This document shows positions 1-8,563 of a stretch of 63,235 nucleotides of DNA, piece by piece (within the stretch, counting starts at the first letter, position 1; every line of letters begins with the position of its first letter). The notes beneath the pieces were generated by a model. The model had not been told where the DNA came from, ran no database searches, and saw nothing but the letters and a program-made list of their open reading frames with translations. Source of the DNA: JBAWAP01 sp049589355 (GTDB lineage: Bacteria; Chloroflexota; Anaerolineae; VGOG01); contig JBAWAP010000091.1 in NCBI GenBank assembly GCA_049589355.1, positions 1 through 63,235 of the forward strand, given 5' to 3'. The translations under genes were made by a program, and so were the position numbers.

Positions 1-672
1 AGGAAAGCGCAGCTTGATCCCAACTGCGGCCAGGATGAAACCAATGAAGAGACTTCCTGTGTCCCCCATGAAGATGCTGGCTGGGTTGAAGTTATAGAGT
101 AGGAAACCAAAACAAGCCCCAAGAAGCGCCGCCGCCAGGCTTCCTACCAGATACTGCCCACTCATAGCCGCCAGCAAGAGGAAAAAGGCAGAAGCAACGG
201 TAGCCACTCCAGCGGAGAGTCCATCCATGTTATCCAGAAGATTCAAGGCGCTGGTGATCCCCACCACCCAAATTACAGTCACTAATATGTTGAGGATAGT
301 GTAGGGCAAAAAGCTGACACTGATACCCGAGGCAATGAGGATCAGCGCTGCCAGGGGCTGGCCCACCCCCAACTTGAGCACGGGACGCATCCCCCAGCGG
401 TCGTCCCAGATGCCGCAAAAAGAGACGAGGGTAGCTCCTAAAAGGATGCTCACTCCCTCGGAGACAAAGGAGCGGTGGCCGAAGAGGAGGAGAGCCAGGA
501 TGAAGGCGAGGTAGATGGCTGCCCCTCCCAGGCGGGGCATAGCCTTGGTATGAATCTTGCGGATGCTGGGTTGATCCATTACTCCCAGGCGTGGAGCAAG
601 AAACCTGGCGAGGGGCGTGACACCAATGGCGAAGAGCAGGGCGGTGACAAGAATGAGCATGTAATTGGTCAT
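1..672 (-). CDS. WecA/TagO/MraY-like polyprenyl-phosphate sugar-1-phosphate transferase (partial)
   Basis: Reading the minus strand from ATG at 672 gives 224 codons with no stop, so the 3' end lies outside the window. The protein is a multi-span membrane enzyme that would load the first sugar-1-phosphate onto undecaprenyl phosphate to start the glycan. Visible family motifs are RKIHTKAMPRLGG (residues 38-50), the metal/substrate aspartates DD at 90-91, NLLDNMDG (144-151) and FNPASIFMGDTGS (195-207). A family member has about 320-370 residues, so roughly the last third is missing. It sits 31 bases downstream of the Wzy-like gene on the same strand, as expected for a polysaccharide locus. The exact sugar (GlcNAc or another) cannot be told. 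Confidence 0.9.
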   Translation of the reverse strand, partial: MTNYMLILVTALLFAIGVTPLARFLAPRLGVMDQPSIRKIHTKAMPRLGGAAIYLAFILALLLFGHRSFVSEGVSILLGATLVSFCGIWDDRWGMRPVLKLGVGQPLAALILIASGISVSFLPYTILNILVTVIWVVGITSALNLLDNMDGLSAGVATVASAFFLLLAAMSGQYLVGSLAAALLGACFGFLLYNFNPASIFMGDTGSLFIGFILAAVGIKLRFP

Positions 673-703
673 ATTGGTCCCCTTGGTCTGATGGTCCTCC
701 TGA

Positions 704-3700
704 CTAAGGACCAATCCGCTGTCGCAACTGGGCGATAAAAGTGTCCAATGCTGGTCTGTCGCTCTCCGGAGCCAACTCCAAAGCGGCCTCGGCCTCGGTG
801 ATAGCTTCTTCGAGGCGTCCCAATTGCTGGTAGATCATGGCCAGGTTCTTGTGGGTGGCATAATCGTTGGGCGCTAACTCCAGTACCTTGAGGTTCTCTT
901 CCAGCGCTTCCTGAAGCTTACCCTGCAGAGCATAAATGTAGCCTAAAGCGCTGTGGGCCTGTATTATGTTAGGATTCAATTCCAGGGCCTTTGCGTACAC
1001 CTCCTCCGCCCGTTCAAAGTCCTTCTCATTCAAGTAGGTTTGGCCCTCGTAAAGATAAGTTTGGATCAGTCCCTCATCTGATGAAGTGGTAATGGGCTGC
1101 CCTGGCCTCAACTGAGCGATAAAGGTCTCCAAGCTCGCTTTATCTCCTTCTGGAGCCAACCCCAAGGCGATTTGGGCTTCTGCAACAGCCTCATCTGCTC
1201 GCCCCAATTGCTGGTAGAGAAGGGCCAGATTCTTGTGACTGGCGTAGTCATTGGTGGCTAGCTCTAGCACCTTGAGGTTCTCCTCCACAGCCTCCTGAAG
1301 CTTCCCTTGCTGCGAGTAAATGTAACCCAGGGCGCTATGAGCCTCCACTATTGTGGGGGTTAGCTCTAAGGCCTTGGAATAGGCATGTGCAGCCTTGTCC
1401 AACTCCTCCTTGTTTAGGTACAGACCGCCCAGGAGGAGATAGGTCTGGTCATACTCCTGATCCAAGCTCAAAGAGCGTTGGTACTTCTCCAGGGCCTTCT
1501 CCTGATCGCCTGAGATGTAATAAGCTAGTCCCCACTCATTGAAGAGCTGAGCGTTGTGAGGGCTGAGGTTTGTCGCTTGACGGTAATACTCTAAAGCTTT
1601 TCCTAACTTCTCGGCCCGCTCGACAGAGTCAGAAGCTATTTCGCCCCAAGTACGATGGAGGCGGGCCAGGTTAGCGCTGTGGTCGGTGTTAAGAGGATTG
1701 AGCTGGAGGGCACTCTCCAGAACCCTGCGGCTTTCCTCCAAAAGAGCAGACCTCTCAGCCAGATTGGACACATCCTTGGCTTTCTCTAGATAGGCCGAGC
1801 CCAGGAAGAGGTAATAGTAATCCTCTTTGGGGGCAAGCTTTATGGCCTCCTGATAGAGGGCAATGCCGGCGTCCAAGTGACCAGCCTCAAAGTAGGATTT
1901 AGCGTGCTTGTAGACAATATCGGCCTTGATAACACTAAGGTTGGTCACGAAAATCAAGACTGCGGTCCCAACCACCAAAAGGGGATAAAGCCAGGCGTAG
2001 CGGCGTCGCCACGAACTAGAGGGCAATGACATCCCAAGCAGCAACGCACCTGCAATGGCTACGAAGAAAAGTAGAACAAAGACATAATAGAGCACGAGAC
2101 CATTGGCTACGGCACCGGCTTGCTTCAGCAGGTCACCCAGTGATGCCACGGTGATTCCGATGCGCATCTGACGAGTGCGAACAATGAAGAAGATGAGAAA
2201 ACACCCCAGGGAGAGAAATAAGTAAAGCAAGGAGGCCAAGGACCAATTGTAACGTTGAGATTGTCCTTTTCTGTTTGTCAGGGCCACGATTATAGCACCG
2301 CCCAAAAGCCAGGTAAGAGCGAGTAGCCAGAGCAAGCTGTAGCCCTTAGCCGCGAGATTGAATTGAGGGGTGATGTAATCAAACCCCATGGTTACCAGGA
2401 TAAGGCCCGCCAACAAAGAGTAAATGATAACAGAGGCCCCTCGTCCCTGTGCCGCCTGTACTGAGCTCAGCCGAAGTGCCTGCGAAGCTGGCTCGCTGGG
2501 GACCTGGGCTTGACTCCACCGACTCCTACGCCGCTTCCTGCGAGGCTGCTTTGGCTCCCCCCCCGCTTGCGGAGGGGGAGAGAGGGAGGGGACCGTTTCA
2601 GCAGCCTGAAGGGAAATTGGTTCCCGCCCCAGATAGCAGCCTGTAGCGACCATCAACGCTGTATACACCCAGAAATAGGTGCGTGTGGCTGCGATGGCGA
2701 TACCAAAATGGATCTCAACGAAATGAGCCAGCAAAGCTGAGACTAGAGCGATAAGTAAGAATTGGAGGTTGGAGGTTGGAGGTTGGAAGTTGGAGGTTGG
2801 AAGTTGGAGGTCTGCCCCCTTGCCCCCTTGCTCTCCTGCTCTCTTGCTCTCTTGCTCCTGTGCCCGGCTATAGAATACAATTGCCGACACGACCAGGTAT
2901 CCGGCCAAGCCAAGTGCGATACCTAGCGGCAAGCCCACACCCACGAACTTTGCCCCTTTCCAGAGCCAAAGGAAGAGGGCCGCAGTCAAACCGCCACCAA
3001 GGAATAAACCGATGAAGACATTACGCTGCCTAGAGTTATCAATCAGCCCTAGCCATCTGTAGCCATAATAGAACACACTACCAAAGAGTAACATGTAAAC
3101 TACGAAGCCAACAAGGCCCGTGATCACCAGCGCATCAAAGGTCTCATTATGGGAACGGTCAGGGGAAGCCCTACGGGACTCAACGTGAGCGAGATCTGGA
3201 GGGTAGAAGCGATTGTATGCCACATACATTGACTCCGGCCCATAGCCTATGAGAAGCCGCAGCGGGTTCAACCTGTCGGGTTGACCGGAGGGATACTGGA
3301 TGGGCTCGTGGGGCGTCATCATCTCTAGCACCCCCTCCCAGATAAGCACTCGCACCTTGCCAGTGCCGGTTTCGGTCTCAAAGACCTGCCCCAATCGGCC
3401 GACATAGGGCAGGTCTCGCCATGACGCTATAGGGGAGCCAGGCAAATTGAAGACTATCAGAAAGGCTACTGGGACAAGAGCCTGGATGATCCAGGCCAGC
3501 CAGAGCCACTTCCATCCCTTGCGCAAGATGACCATGAATCCGATACAAGCTACCCCGCTCGCCATCCCTACGAAAAATCCGATAGTGGATAGAAGTGTCC
3601 CATCGGGAGCACCGCTAAAGAAACCGACCCTACCAAGGAGAGCACCGCCAACCATGCCTATTATGAACCCGGCAAGTCCACTAAGGATCACTGTAGCGAT

Positions 3701-4573
3701 GGCCTTGATCCCATCACTGAGGTTGAGCGGGGTCCGATCCCCTGCCCGCTGGCGCAATAGAATCAGTGACAGGAGCACAAAGCTGAAGAGTCCAGCAAGC
3801 AACCCCATCAAAGGACCACGGCTCTGGCTAAAGAAGATGCAGATTAACTGAGCAGCTAGAATGAAAACGTAGCAGGTCGCCAGAACCACGTTGGAGGCAG
3901 CACCTTCCTCATCGGCCAAAATGGCGGAGAAGGACTCAACAACACGAGCCAGGGTAAGCGGAACGACCATGATCAGATAGGCGGCCACGAAGATGGAATT
4001 GCCCATGTTGGAGGCTGCGCGGCGCGTGACATCGGCTGCCCAAGGCAAAGGATCTCGACCATAATGCTGCAAGATTCCGTACAAGGAAATAGGCAAGCTG
4101 ACCAAGATGGCAACAGTAACTACGCGCTCGATCTGCTCACGAGTGCGCAGGCCCTGCAAGGCCAGGAAGAAGATCACAATGTACGAAAAGGTTGTGTAGG
4201 TGCCCTGCAAACGTTGGTAGGAGCCCCAGAGACTGACTCGGGGAGTCACAGAGGCGAGCGTAGCTAGCATGTACACCATCGCGAGGAGTAGCGTAGGGAG
4301 GACCAACGGGGTTCTCAATATCGTCTTCCAACCCTTCGACAGGCTCAGGGCACCGCTTCCAACCTCCAGCCTCCAACTTCCAACCTCCAGCACCTTTATG
4401 ATCCACGCCACGACCATCATCAAGGCAATAGAGCGGAGTAAGGTAAGCTTGTCGGGCTCGAAAACGCGGTCGGAGTAGACATTGAAGAAAAGTGGCACCA
4501 CAATAACGGCCGCCAGCCAACCAGCTTCAATAACCTTATCACAGAAAACACTTAGCTTTGTCTGCATAGCCAC
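704..4573 (-). CDS. O-antigen ligase/Wzy-like membrane protein with C-terminal TPR repeats
   Basis: A 1289-residue protein. Residues 1 to about 870 are hydrophobic spans, with a large loop near residue 475 carrying SHNETFD, a motif typical of the O-antigen ligase/polymerase (Wzy_C) family. Residues from about 880 to the end are TPR units with the usual ALGYIYSxQGKLxEA pattern. It probably polymerises or ligates the glycan made by this locus at the outer face of the membrane. The coding sequence has absorbed several low-complexity insertions without losing frame: at residues 61-82 (GALSLSKG and a heptamer tract), about 575-603 (heptamer tract, PTSNLQ-type residues) and about 655-712 (palindromic repeats giving a basic, proline-rich segment). 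The TPR tail holds two near-identical blocks (about 960-1130 and 1170-1280), suggesting internal duplication. Confidence 0.85.
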   Translation of the reverse strand: MAMQTKLSVFCDKVIEAGWLAAVIVVPLFFNVYSDRVFEPDKLTLLRSIALMMVVAWIIKVLEVGSWRLEVGSGALSLSKGWKTILRTPLVLPTLLLAMVYMLATLASVTPRVSLWGSYQRLQGTYTTFSYIVIFFLALQGLRTREQIERVVTVAILVSLPISLYGILQHYGRDPLPWAADVTRRAASNMGNSIFVAAYLIMVVPLTLARVVESFSAILADEEGAASNVVLATCYVFILAAQLICIFFSQSRGPLMGLLAGLFSFVLLSLILLRQRAGDRTPLNLSDGIKAIATVILSGLAGFIIGMVGGALLGRVGFFSGAPDGTLLSTIGFFVGMASGVACIGFMVILRKGWKWLWLAWIIQALVPVAFLIVFNLPGSPIASWRDLPYVGRLGQVFETETGTGKVRVLIWEGVLEMMTPHEPIQYPSGQPDRLNPLRLLIGYGPESMYVAYNRFYPPDLAHVESRRASPDRSHNETFDALVITGLVGFVVYMLLFGSVFYYGYRWLGLIDNSRQRNVFIGLFLGGGLTAALFLWLWKGAKFVGVGLPLGIALGLAGYLVVSAIVFYSRAQEQESKRAGEQGGKGADLQLPTSNFQPPTSNLQFLLIALVSALLAHFVEIHFGIAIAATRTYFWVYTALMVATGCYLGREPISLQAAETVPSLSPPPQAGGEPKQPRRKRRRSRWSQAQVPSEPASQALRLSSVQAAQGRGASVIIYSLLAGLILVTMGFDYITPQFNLAAKGYSLLWLLALTWLLGGAIIVALTNRKGQSQRYNWSLASLLYLFLSLGCFLIFFIVRTRQMRIGITVASLGDLLKQAGAVANGLVLYYVFVLLFFVAIAGALLLGMSLPSSSWRRRYAWLYPLLVVGTAVLIFVTNLSVIKADIVYKHAKSYFEAGHLDAGIALYQEAIKLAPKEDYYYLFLGSAYLEKAKDVSNLAERSALLEESRRVLESALQLNPLNTDHSANLARLHRTWGEIASDSVERAEKLGKALEYYRQATNLSPHNAQLFNEWGLAYYISGDQEKALEKYQRSLSLDQEYDQTYLLLGGLYLNKEELDKAAHAYSKALELTPTIVEAHSALGYIYSQQGKLQEAVEENLKVLELATNDYASHKNLALLYQQLGRADEAVAEAQIALGLAPEGDKASLETFIAQLRPGQPITTSSDEGLIQTYLYEGQTYLNEKDFERAEEVYAKALELNPNIIQAHSALGYIYALQGKLQEALEENLKVLELAPNDYATHKNLAMIYQQLGRLEEAITEAEAALELAPESDRPALDTFIAQLRQRIGP
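2449..2612. repeat. Palindromic insertions within the Wzy-like gene
   Basis: Two distinct repeats sit side by side in frame: a palindrome-rich stretch around tactgagctcagccgaagt (2458-2476) and a C-tract/G-tract hairpin built on ccgcttgcgg (2564-2573) flanked by runs of C and G. They encode about residues 655-708, a hydrophilic proline- and arginine-rich segment unlike the membrane spans on both sides. Confidence 0.65.
2761..2867. repeat. TTGGAGG/TTGGAAG heptamer tract and GCTCTC tract in the Wzy-like gene
   Basis: About seven tandem 7-base units alternate between TTGGAGG and TTGGAAG (2761-2812), followed by a second tract built on GCTCTCTT/GCTCTCCT (2829-2865). Both lie in frame in the Wzy-like gene at about residues 575-603, between two membrane segments. 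Seven-base and eight-base units shift the frame unless gained or lost in threes. Confidence 0.8.
4332..4397. repeat. Short palindrome plus TTGGARG heptamer tract inside the Wzy-like gene
   Basis: The plus strand shows cccttcgacaggctcaggg (4332-4350) followed by a run of 7-base units of the type CTTCCAA/CCTCCAA up to about 4397. It is translated in frame as residues 61-82 of the Wzy-like protein. Related copies lie near 2455-2610, 2761-2812 and 14287-14328 and in the broken HepT gene. Confidence 0.8.
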
Positions 4574-4587
4574 TAACTGCCTATCTG

Positions 4588-4646
4588 GTCTAATGGTCAG
4601 ATGGTCAGGTAGTCAGATGGTAGGTAACTGGTCACCAATCACTGAT
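4588..4646. repeat. Intergenic short-word repeat (GTCAGATGG / CACTGATTACC)
   Basis: The gap between the Wzy-like gene and the epimerase holds repeated variants of ggtcagatgg and ggtcaggtagtcagatgg, then ggtcaccaatcactgattacc. The imperfect tandem words resemble the simple repeats found in the neighbouring coding insertions. No gene or promoter is recognised here. Confidence 0.5.
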
Positions 4647-5626
4647 TACCGATCGCTAGATTTATGTTCATCCCGGAACCAATCAATAGTCTTTCTGAGG
4701 CCTTCTTCCAAGGGTATCTCGGTTCTAAAGCCCAGCACTCTCTCGGCCTTTCTCACATCCGGCACCCGACGACGAGTCTCCTCGAAATCGGCACCATAAG
4801 CCTCCACATAGGGCACATGAACAATTCCCGAAGGCGAGCCAACCAGCCTCTTGACCAATTGGGCTAGTTCCAAAATGGGAGTTTCACGACTCGAGCCGAT
4901 GTTGAAGACCTGCCCCTCAGCTTCTCTAATCATGGCTGCCAAAATACTCCCTCGCACCGTGTCCTCAATGTAAGTGAAGCAGCGGGTCTGCTGGCCGTCG
5001 TCGTAGACGGTGAGGGGCTCGCCCCGTAGAGCCTGGCTGATGAACCTGGCGATGACGCTGCCGTAGCCTTTGGGGTCGAGGCGAGGGCCATAGGAATTGA
5101 AATAGCGGACAACGACCACCGGCAGGCCCCTTTTGCTATAGGCAAGAGCGAAGTACTCGTCAATAGCCTTGGAGTCGGAGTAGGACCACCGCCCAACGCT
5201 AGTAGGACCCAGCACCCGATCACCGTCTTCTGACAGGGGCACCTCAGTTGATTTGCCGTGGATCTCTGAACTGGAAGCGATGACGACCTTCTTCCAGTGC
5301 TTAAAGGCCAATTCCAGGACGGTCTCGGTGCCCCGCACGTTGGTGAGGATGGCTCGCAAAGGGTCCTCAACCACGTATTTAACCCCCACCACAGCAGCCA
5401 GGTGATAAATGAGATCCACCTGCTCTATGATCCGCTCCATCAAGGTCTCGTTGAGGATACTGTCATTGACAAAGTGAAAGTGTTTGTTCTCCAAGAGGTG
5501 GCGAATGTTATCTATTTTCCCCGTAGAGAGGTTATCAACCACATAGATTTCGTCGCCCTGATCCATCAGGGCATCTACCAGGTGCGAGCCGATGTACCCT
5601 GCCCCGCCGGTGACGAGGATTTTCAT
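4646..5626 (-). CDS. NAD-dependent sugar nucleotide epimerase/dehydratase (extended SDR)
   Basis: A 326-residue extended short-chain dehydrogenase acting on a nucleotide sugar. The N-terminal Rossmann motif TGGAGYIG binds NAD, and the catalytic YSDSK (Y-x3-K) with upstream SSSEIHG is present. C-terminal RRRVPDVRKAERVLGF resembles UDP-glucuronate decarboxylase and UDP-glucose 4-epimerase relatives, so it likely makes a UDP-pentose or epimerised hexose; the exact product is unknown. The start is set at ATG 5626 because GGAGA lies 9 bases upstream and the conserved MKILVTGG begins there; an upstream in-frame start at 5647 has no support. It lies between the Wzy-like gene and a RelE pair on the same strand. 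Confidence 0.85.
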   Translation of the reverse strand: MKILVTGGAGYIGSHLVDALMDQGDEIYVVDNLSTGKIDNIRHLLENKHFHFVNDSILNETLMERIIEQVDLIYHLAAVVGVKYVVEDPLRAILTNVRGTETVLELAFKHWKKVVIASSSEIHGKSTEVPLSEDGDRVLGPTSVGRWSYSDSKAIDEYFALAYSKRGLPVVVVRYFNSYGPRLDPKGYGSVIARFISQALRGEPLTVYDDGQQTRCFTYIEDTVRGSILAAMIREAEGQVFNIGSSRETPILELAQLVKRLVGSPSGIVHVPYVEAYGADFEETRRRVPDVRKAERVLGFRTEIPLEEGLRKTIDWFRDEHKSSDR

Positions 5627-5664
5627 AGAGCTAGGTCTCCTTCCCAAACCATCTCGGCCGTCTC

Positions 5665-5940
5665 CTATCTCTTTAGCTTTCTATACGCTTCATCGTGCTT
5701 GGCAATTAACTCAATGATAATGGCTTTGCCTTCCCTATCCCACAAGTACGGGATCCGATACTGGCCGCAATGAAGGCTAAAGTCTCTTGTCCCTCTCAGC
5801 CTCTCGTGCTTAATGACCTCAGCGTTCTTAGCCAGCCACTCGATTTTATCAAGAATGTCTTTGGCGAGGTGTGGAGCCTTTCTGGCCAACTGCTCCAAGG
5901 CTTTCTCGGCTTGGGGGGAGTATATCACCTTGTACATCAT
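5665..5940 (-). CDS. RelE/ParE-superfamily toxin
   Basis: A 91-residue protein with the compact RelE fold pattern: YKVIYSPQAEKALEQL helix, then ERLRGTRDFSLHCGQYRIPYLWD, where the basic residues on the central strands match mRNA-interferase relatives, and a final strand IIELIAKHDEAYRK. It would cut or block mRNA at the ribosome when free. The start ATG 5940 overlaps the stop of the upstream antitoxin by four bases (ATGA), so the pair is translationally coupled with the antitoxin made first. Confidence 0.85.
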   Translation of the reverse strand: MMYKVIYSPQAEKALEQLARKAPHLAKDILDKIEWLAKNAEVIKHERLRGTRDFSLHCGQYRIPYLWDREGKAIIIELIAKHDEAYRKLKR

Positions 5941-6302
5941 ACCCCCAGCCTTTTCCTCAACTCGCGGTGTTCTGTCATCGAAGCGCCAGTCTCTATCTGC
6001 TTATGCACCTCTTCCAGCTCAGCCAGCAACCTGGGCAATGGCTCGTAATCTGAATAGACTATCTTGACGCCATTCTCAACGTAATATGCTTTGATCTCAC
6101 TGGGGGGCCTGTCCTGCTTATCTATGTAATCTGCGTAGGCCTGCTCATTGTCAAAGCAAATGTAGCCTTCATCGTCAATGAAATAGTCTCTACGCTTAAG
6201 CTCATAATCGCGCAGCGCTTCTCTGACCTTGCTTTCGATTAGTTTCTGTAAATCTCCTATGGTTATGCTACTAACAGGCTCATCCAACAATATACGTGGC
6301 AT
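5937..6302 (-). CDS. Antitoxin partner of the RelE-like toxin
   Basis: A 121-residue hydrophilic protein starting at ATG 6302 behind a GGGAGGGA site. The N-terminal part (MPRILLDEPVSSITIGDLQKLIESKVREAL) looks like the short dimerisation segment of small antitoxins, and the middle and C-terminus are charged helices that could wrap the toxin. I do not recognise a standard DNA-binding domain. Assignment depends mainly on the 4-base overlap with the downstream RelE-like gene and the antitoxin-first order. Confidence 0.7.
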   Translation of the reverse strand: MPRILLDEPVSSITIGDLQKLIESKVREALRDYELKRRDYFIDDEGYICFDNEQAYADYIDKQDRPPSEIKAYYVENGVKIVYSDYEPLPRLLAELEEVHKQIETGASMTEHRELRKRLGV

Positions 6303-6330
6303 AAATCATCCCTCCCTTCTCGTCATTTTG

Positions 6331-7521
6331 CTATCTGCCACTCTGCCTCAGCAACTCGGCATAAAGCTCCTCGACGTTGGCGATCAGGGTCTGGGCGGCG
6401 AACTTAGGGTAAGCCGCCTTCCGACCCTCCTGCCCCATCTCCCTCGCCTTTTCCGGATTCTTGAGCAGCTCGATGATGGCCTCGGCCATCCCCTTCACAT
6501 CCCCTGCTTTCACCAGGTATCCAGTCTCCCCGTCAACGATCACATCGGGGACACCTCCGACGGCAGTGGCCGCCACGGGCACCCCTGCAGCCATGGCTTC
6601 GATGAGGGAGACAGGGGTCCCCTCATTGATGGAGGTGAGGGCTACCACATCCAGATCAGCGTAGAGGCGGGGCAGGTCCTGCCGCCAGCCGGTGAAGAGA
6701 GCTCTGCCGTCCAGCCCAAGATCACGGGCATAAGCTTCCAATTCTTCCCTCAATTCCCCGTCGCCCACGACCAGGAACCTGGCTTGGGGCACGGCCTCCG
6801 CCACCACTTGGGCAACCTGGAGGAAGAGGCAGTGGTTCTTGATGGGAACAAGACGAGCGATGATGCCAATAAGCTTATTCTCATCAGTCAAGCCTAGCTC
6901 GCGGCGCAATTCGCCACGGTGGGACTCGCAGGCCAGCAGGTCCTCCAATTCAAAGCCAAGGGGGACGACGGTGATCTTCTCCAAGGGTGCAATGCCATAT
7001 CCGGCTAACTCCCGCTTCTGCCCCTCACTCACGGTGACGACGCGGTCGCTCAAGCGAGCAAGGAGACGCTCCATCCACACCAGGGCCTTGCTCCGGAGAG
7101 GACCGAAATAGCCACGCAGGACATGTCCATGGAAGGTATGTAGAATAACGGGCGCTCCCGCCAAATTGGCCGCTAGACGGCCTAGCAAGCCTGCTGTGGC
7201 TGTATGAGTGTGGACAACGTGGGGCTTCTCGCAGCGCATCAGGCGGTAAAGTTTGAACAGGGCAATAAAACCACCTATAGGGTCAATGTTCCGCCTCAGT
7301 TGAGGTATAATAATGGGTTTGACCCCCTTGGCAGCCGCCAGATCAAGCATGTTCCCTTCGTACTTACCCTCCACTCCCGCCACCAGCATAGATTCGAATC
7401 TCTCGTTGTTTAATCCGGCGGTGAGGAGTATAGTGTGGATGGCCGGTCCGCCGATGTTGAGCCTGGCGATGATTCTAAGAACCTTAACTCGATCTATCGT
7501 TTGGTGTAATTCTGATCCCAC
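6331..7521 (-). CDS. GT4-family glycosyltransferase
   Basis: A 396-residue retaining GT-B glycosyltransferase. The N-terminal domain opens with VLRIIARLNIGGPAIH, the glycine loop of GT4 enzymes that act on lipid-linked acceptors. The C-terminal nucleotide-sugar domain has GIIARLVPIKNH (residues about 215-226), FTGWRQDLPRLYADLDV and the E-x7-E region INEGTPVSLIEAMAAG. It would add one sugar at the cytoplasmic face of the membrane. The start is GTG 7521, overlapping the MNT gene's end by 38 bases; no better start with a ribosome site was found. Confidence 0.88.
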   Translation of the reverse strand: MGSELHQTIDRVKVLRIIARLNIGGPAIHTILLTAGLNNERFESMLVAGVEGKYEGNMLDLAAAKGVKPIIIPQLRRNIDPIGGFIALFKLYRLMRCEKPHVVHTHTATAGLLGRLAANLAGAPVILHTFHGHVLRGYFGPLRSKALVWMERLLARLSDRVVTVSEGQKRELAGYGIAPLEKITVVPLGFELEDLLACESHRGELRRELGLTDENKLIGIIARLVPIKNHCLFLQVAQVVAEAVPQARFLVVGDGELREELEAYARDLGLDGRALFTGWRQDLPRLYADLDVVALTSINEGTPVSLIEAMAAGVPVAATAVGGVPDVIVDGETGYLVKAGDVKGMAEAIIELLKNPEKAREMGQEGRKAAYPKFAAQTLIANVEELYAELLRQSGR

Positions 7522-7807
7522 TGCGCAACGCCTCAGCGATCACGCCTCGCAAGCGAGAGAGCCGATCCAGTTCTCCTCTTGTATATGGGAGAGCCTCCAG
7601 GAAATAAGGGAGATGCCAATGCTCTTGTAACATTACCAGGCGCCAAGGAAACCTGATGTCCCTGAATTTGTCAGAGACGACCAGCAGATCAACATCGCTT
7701 TCTAGCAGCTCGTCTCCCCTGGCGCGGGAGCCGAAGAGATATCCCTCCTCGGCTCCGATTTCCGCTAGGAATTCTCTAATGTGGTTAAGTAATTGCTCTC
7801 GATCCAT
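7484..7807 (-). CDS. MNT-type minimal nucleotidyltransferase (HEPN partner)
   Basis: A 107-residue protein with the minimal nucleotidyltransferase signature FGSRARGDELLESDVDLLV: GS motif, then the D-x-D metal pair, at residues about 26-44. In HEPN/MNT modules this protein AMPylates and silences the HEPN toxin. The ATG at 7807 lies inside the HEPN gene, overlapping its end by 43 bases, so the two are coupled with HEPN first. It sits between glycosyltransferases as an inserted module. Confidence 0.88.
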   Translation of the reverse strand: MDREQLLNHIREFLAEIGAEEGYLFGSRARGDELLESDVDLLVVSDKFRDIRFPWRLVMLQEHWHLPYFLEALPYTRGELDRLSRLRGVIAEALRSGIRITPNDRSS

Positions 7808-8169
7808 TCTAACACTTCCTCTGCCCTGCGGTACGCTCCCTCGGCGAACTCCCGATCAAACATATCCGATGGCTTGCCAACGGCAGCATCCACGTATCGT
7901 GTCACCGTATAGTGAGGGTTCAAAAATGACAGGCTTGATCTTATCTCAGCCGGAATTTCCCCGGCTACATCTTGAGCAAGCGCGACGAGATTGTGCGCCA
8001 CAGGCAGGGCTCTGCCTGCAACCTGCATGTAAGCGGCCTTCAGCATCTTCTCGGCTGCTTGTCGCGATAGCCAAACGGCGTAATTGAAACGCTCGTGCTC
8101 AAGCATATCCTGAGCACAATCAAGATCGTACCTGGCATCCTCTCGCCACAACCTAACATCTACTCTCAT
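7765..8169 (-). CDS. HEPN-domain protein (probable RNase toxin)
   Basis: A 134-residue helical protein. The fold begins RVDVRLWREDARYDLDCAQDML and contains the catalytic R-x5-H of HEPN ribonucleases as RALPVAH, followed by NLVALAQDVAG. The start ATG 8169 has AGGAG nine bases upstream; a TTG two codons earlier is less likely. This ATG overlaps the last codon and stop of the decayed epimerase upstream (ATGA). With the downstream MNT it forms a complete HEPN/MNT module. Confidence 0.87.
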   Translation of the reverse strand: MRVDVRLWREDARYDLDCAQDMLEHERFNYAVWLSRQAAEKMLKAAYMQVAGRALPVAHNLVALAQDVAGEIPAEIRSSLSFLNPHYTVTRYVDAAVGKPSDMFDREFAEGAYRRAEEVLEWIESNYLTTLENS

Positions 8170-8563
8170 AAACAAAGACTCCTATTGGACTTATACCACT
8201 CTACTGCTCTCTTCAATCCCTCCTCGAACGCCACCTCCAATTCTAGCAGATTATACCGCTTTCCGCAAGTGACGTTAAAGACCTCTCCTGCAGCATCTTC
8301 GGCATCTACCGCCAATAGATTAGCTTCAACAACGTTTACCACCGGGGTGAAGTCGCGCGATTGCAGCCCGTCTCCGTAGATACTGGGCGCCTCAAATCTT
8401 CCTCAATCAGCTCCACCCGGCTCAGAAAGGGCGCGATGTTCTCCCTCTTGCCCGTAGCAAAGTTATCAAGGATCCGCACTCGCTCCCCTCGCCGCACCAA
8501 CTCAGCGGCGATGTTAGATCCGATGAACCCTGCCCCGCCGGTTACGAGAACCCTAGCTTTCAA
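8166..8563 (-). pseudogene. Collapsed NAD-dependent epimerase (internal deletions and frameshift)
   Basis: The 5' part starts at TTG 8563 behind AGGAGG, overlapping the end of the upstream glycosyltransferase, and encodes an NAD-binding Rossmann N-terminus (RVLVTGGAGFIGSN...RILDNFATGKRENI). After EEDLRRP the frame shifts, and the other frame reads IYGDGLQSRDFTPVVNV then EANLLAVDAEDAAGEVFNVT, the C-terminal hallmark of the same family, followed directly by FEEGLKRAVEWYKS. About half the enzyme, including the catalytic Y-x3-K, is gone. The gene is therefore a wreck of a sugar epimerase, ending at a TGA that overlaps the HEPN start. Confidence 0.85.

Noticed and set aside
2761..2867. Regularly repeated units that look like a CRISPR array
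   Set aside because: Units are 7-8 bases with no unique spacers and are translated inside a gene.
5297..5773. Plus-strand open frame of 158 codons opposite the epimerase
   Set aside because: Antisense of the conserved SDR and RelE genes; no recognisable motif.
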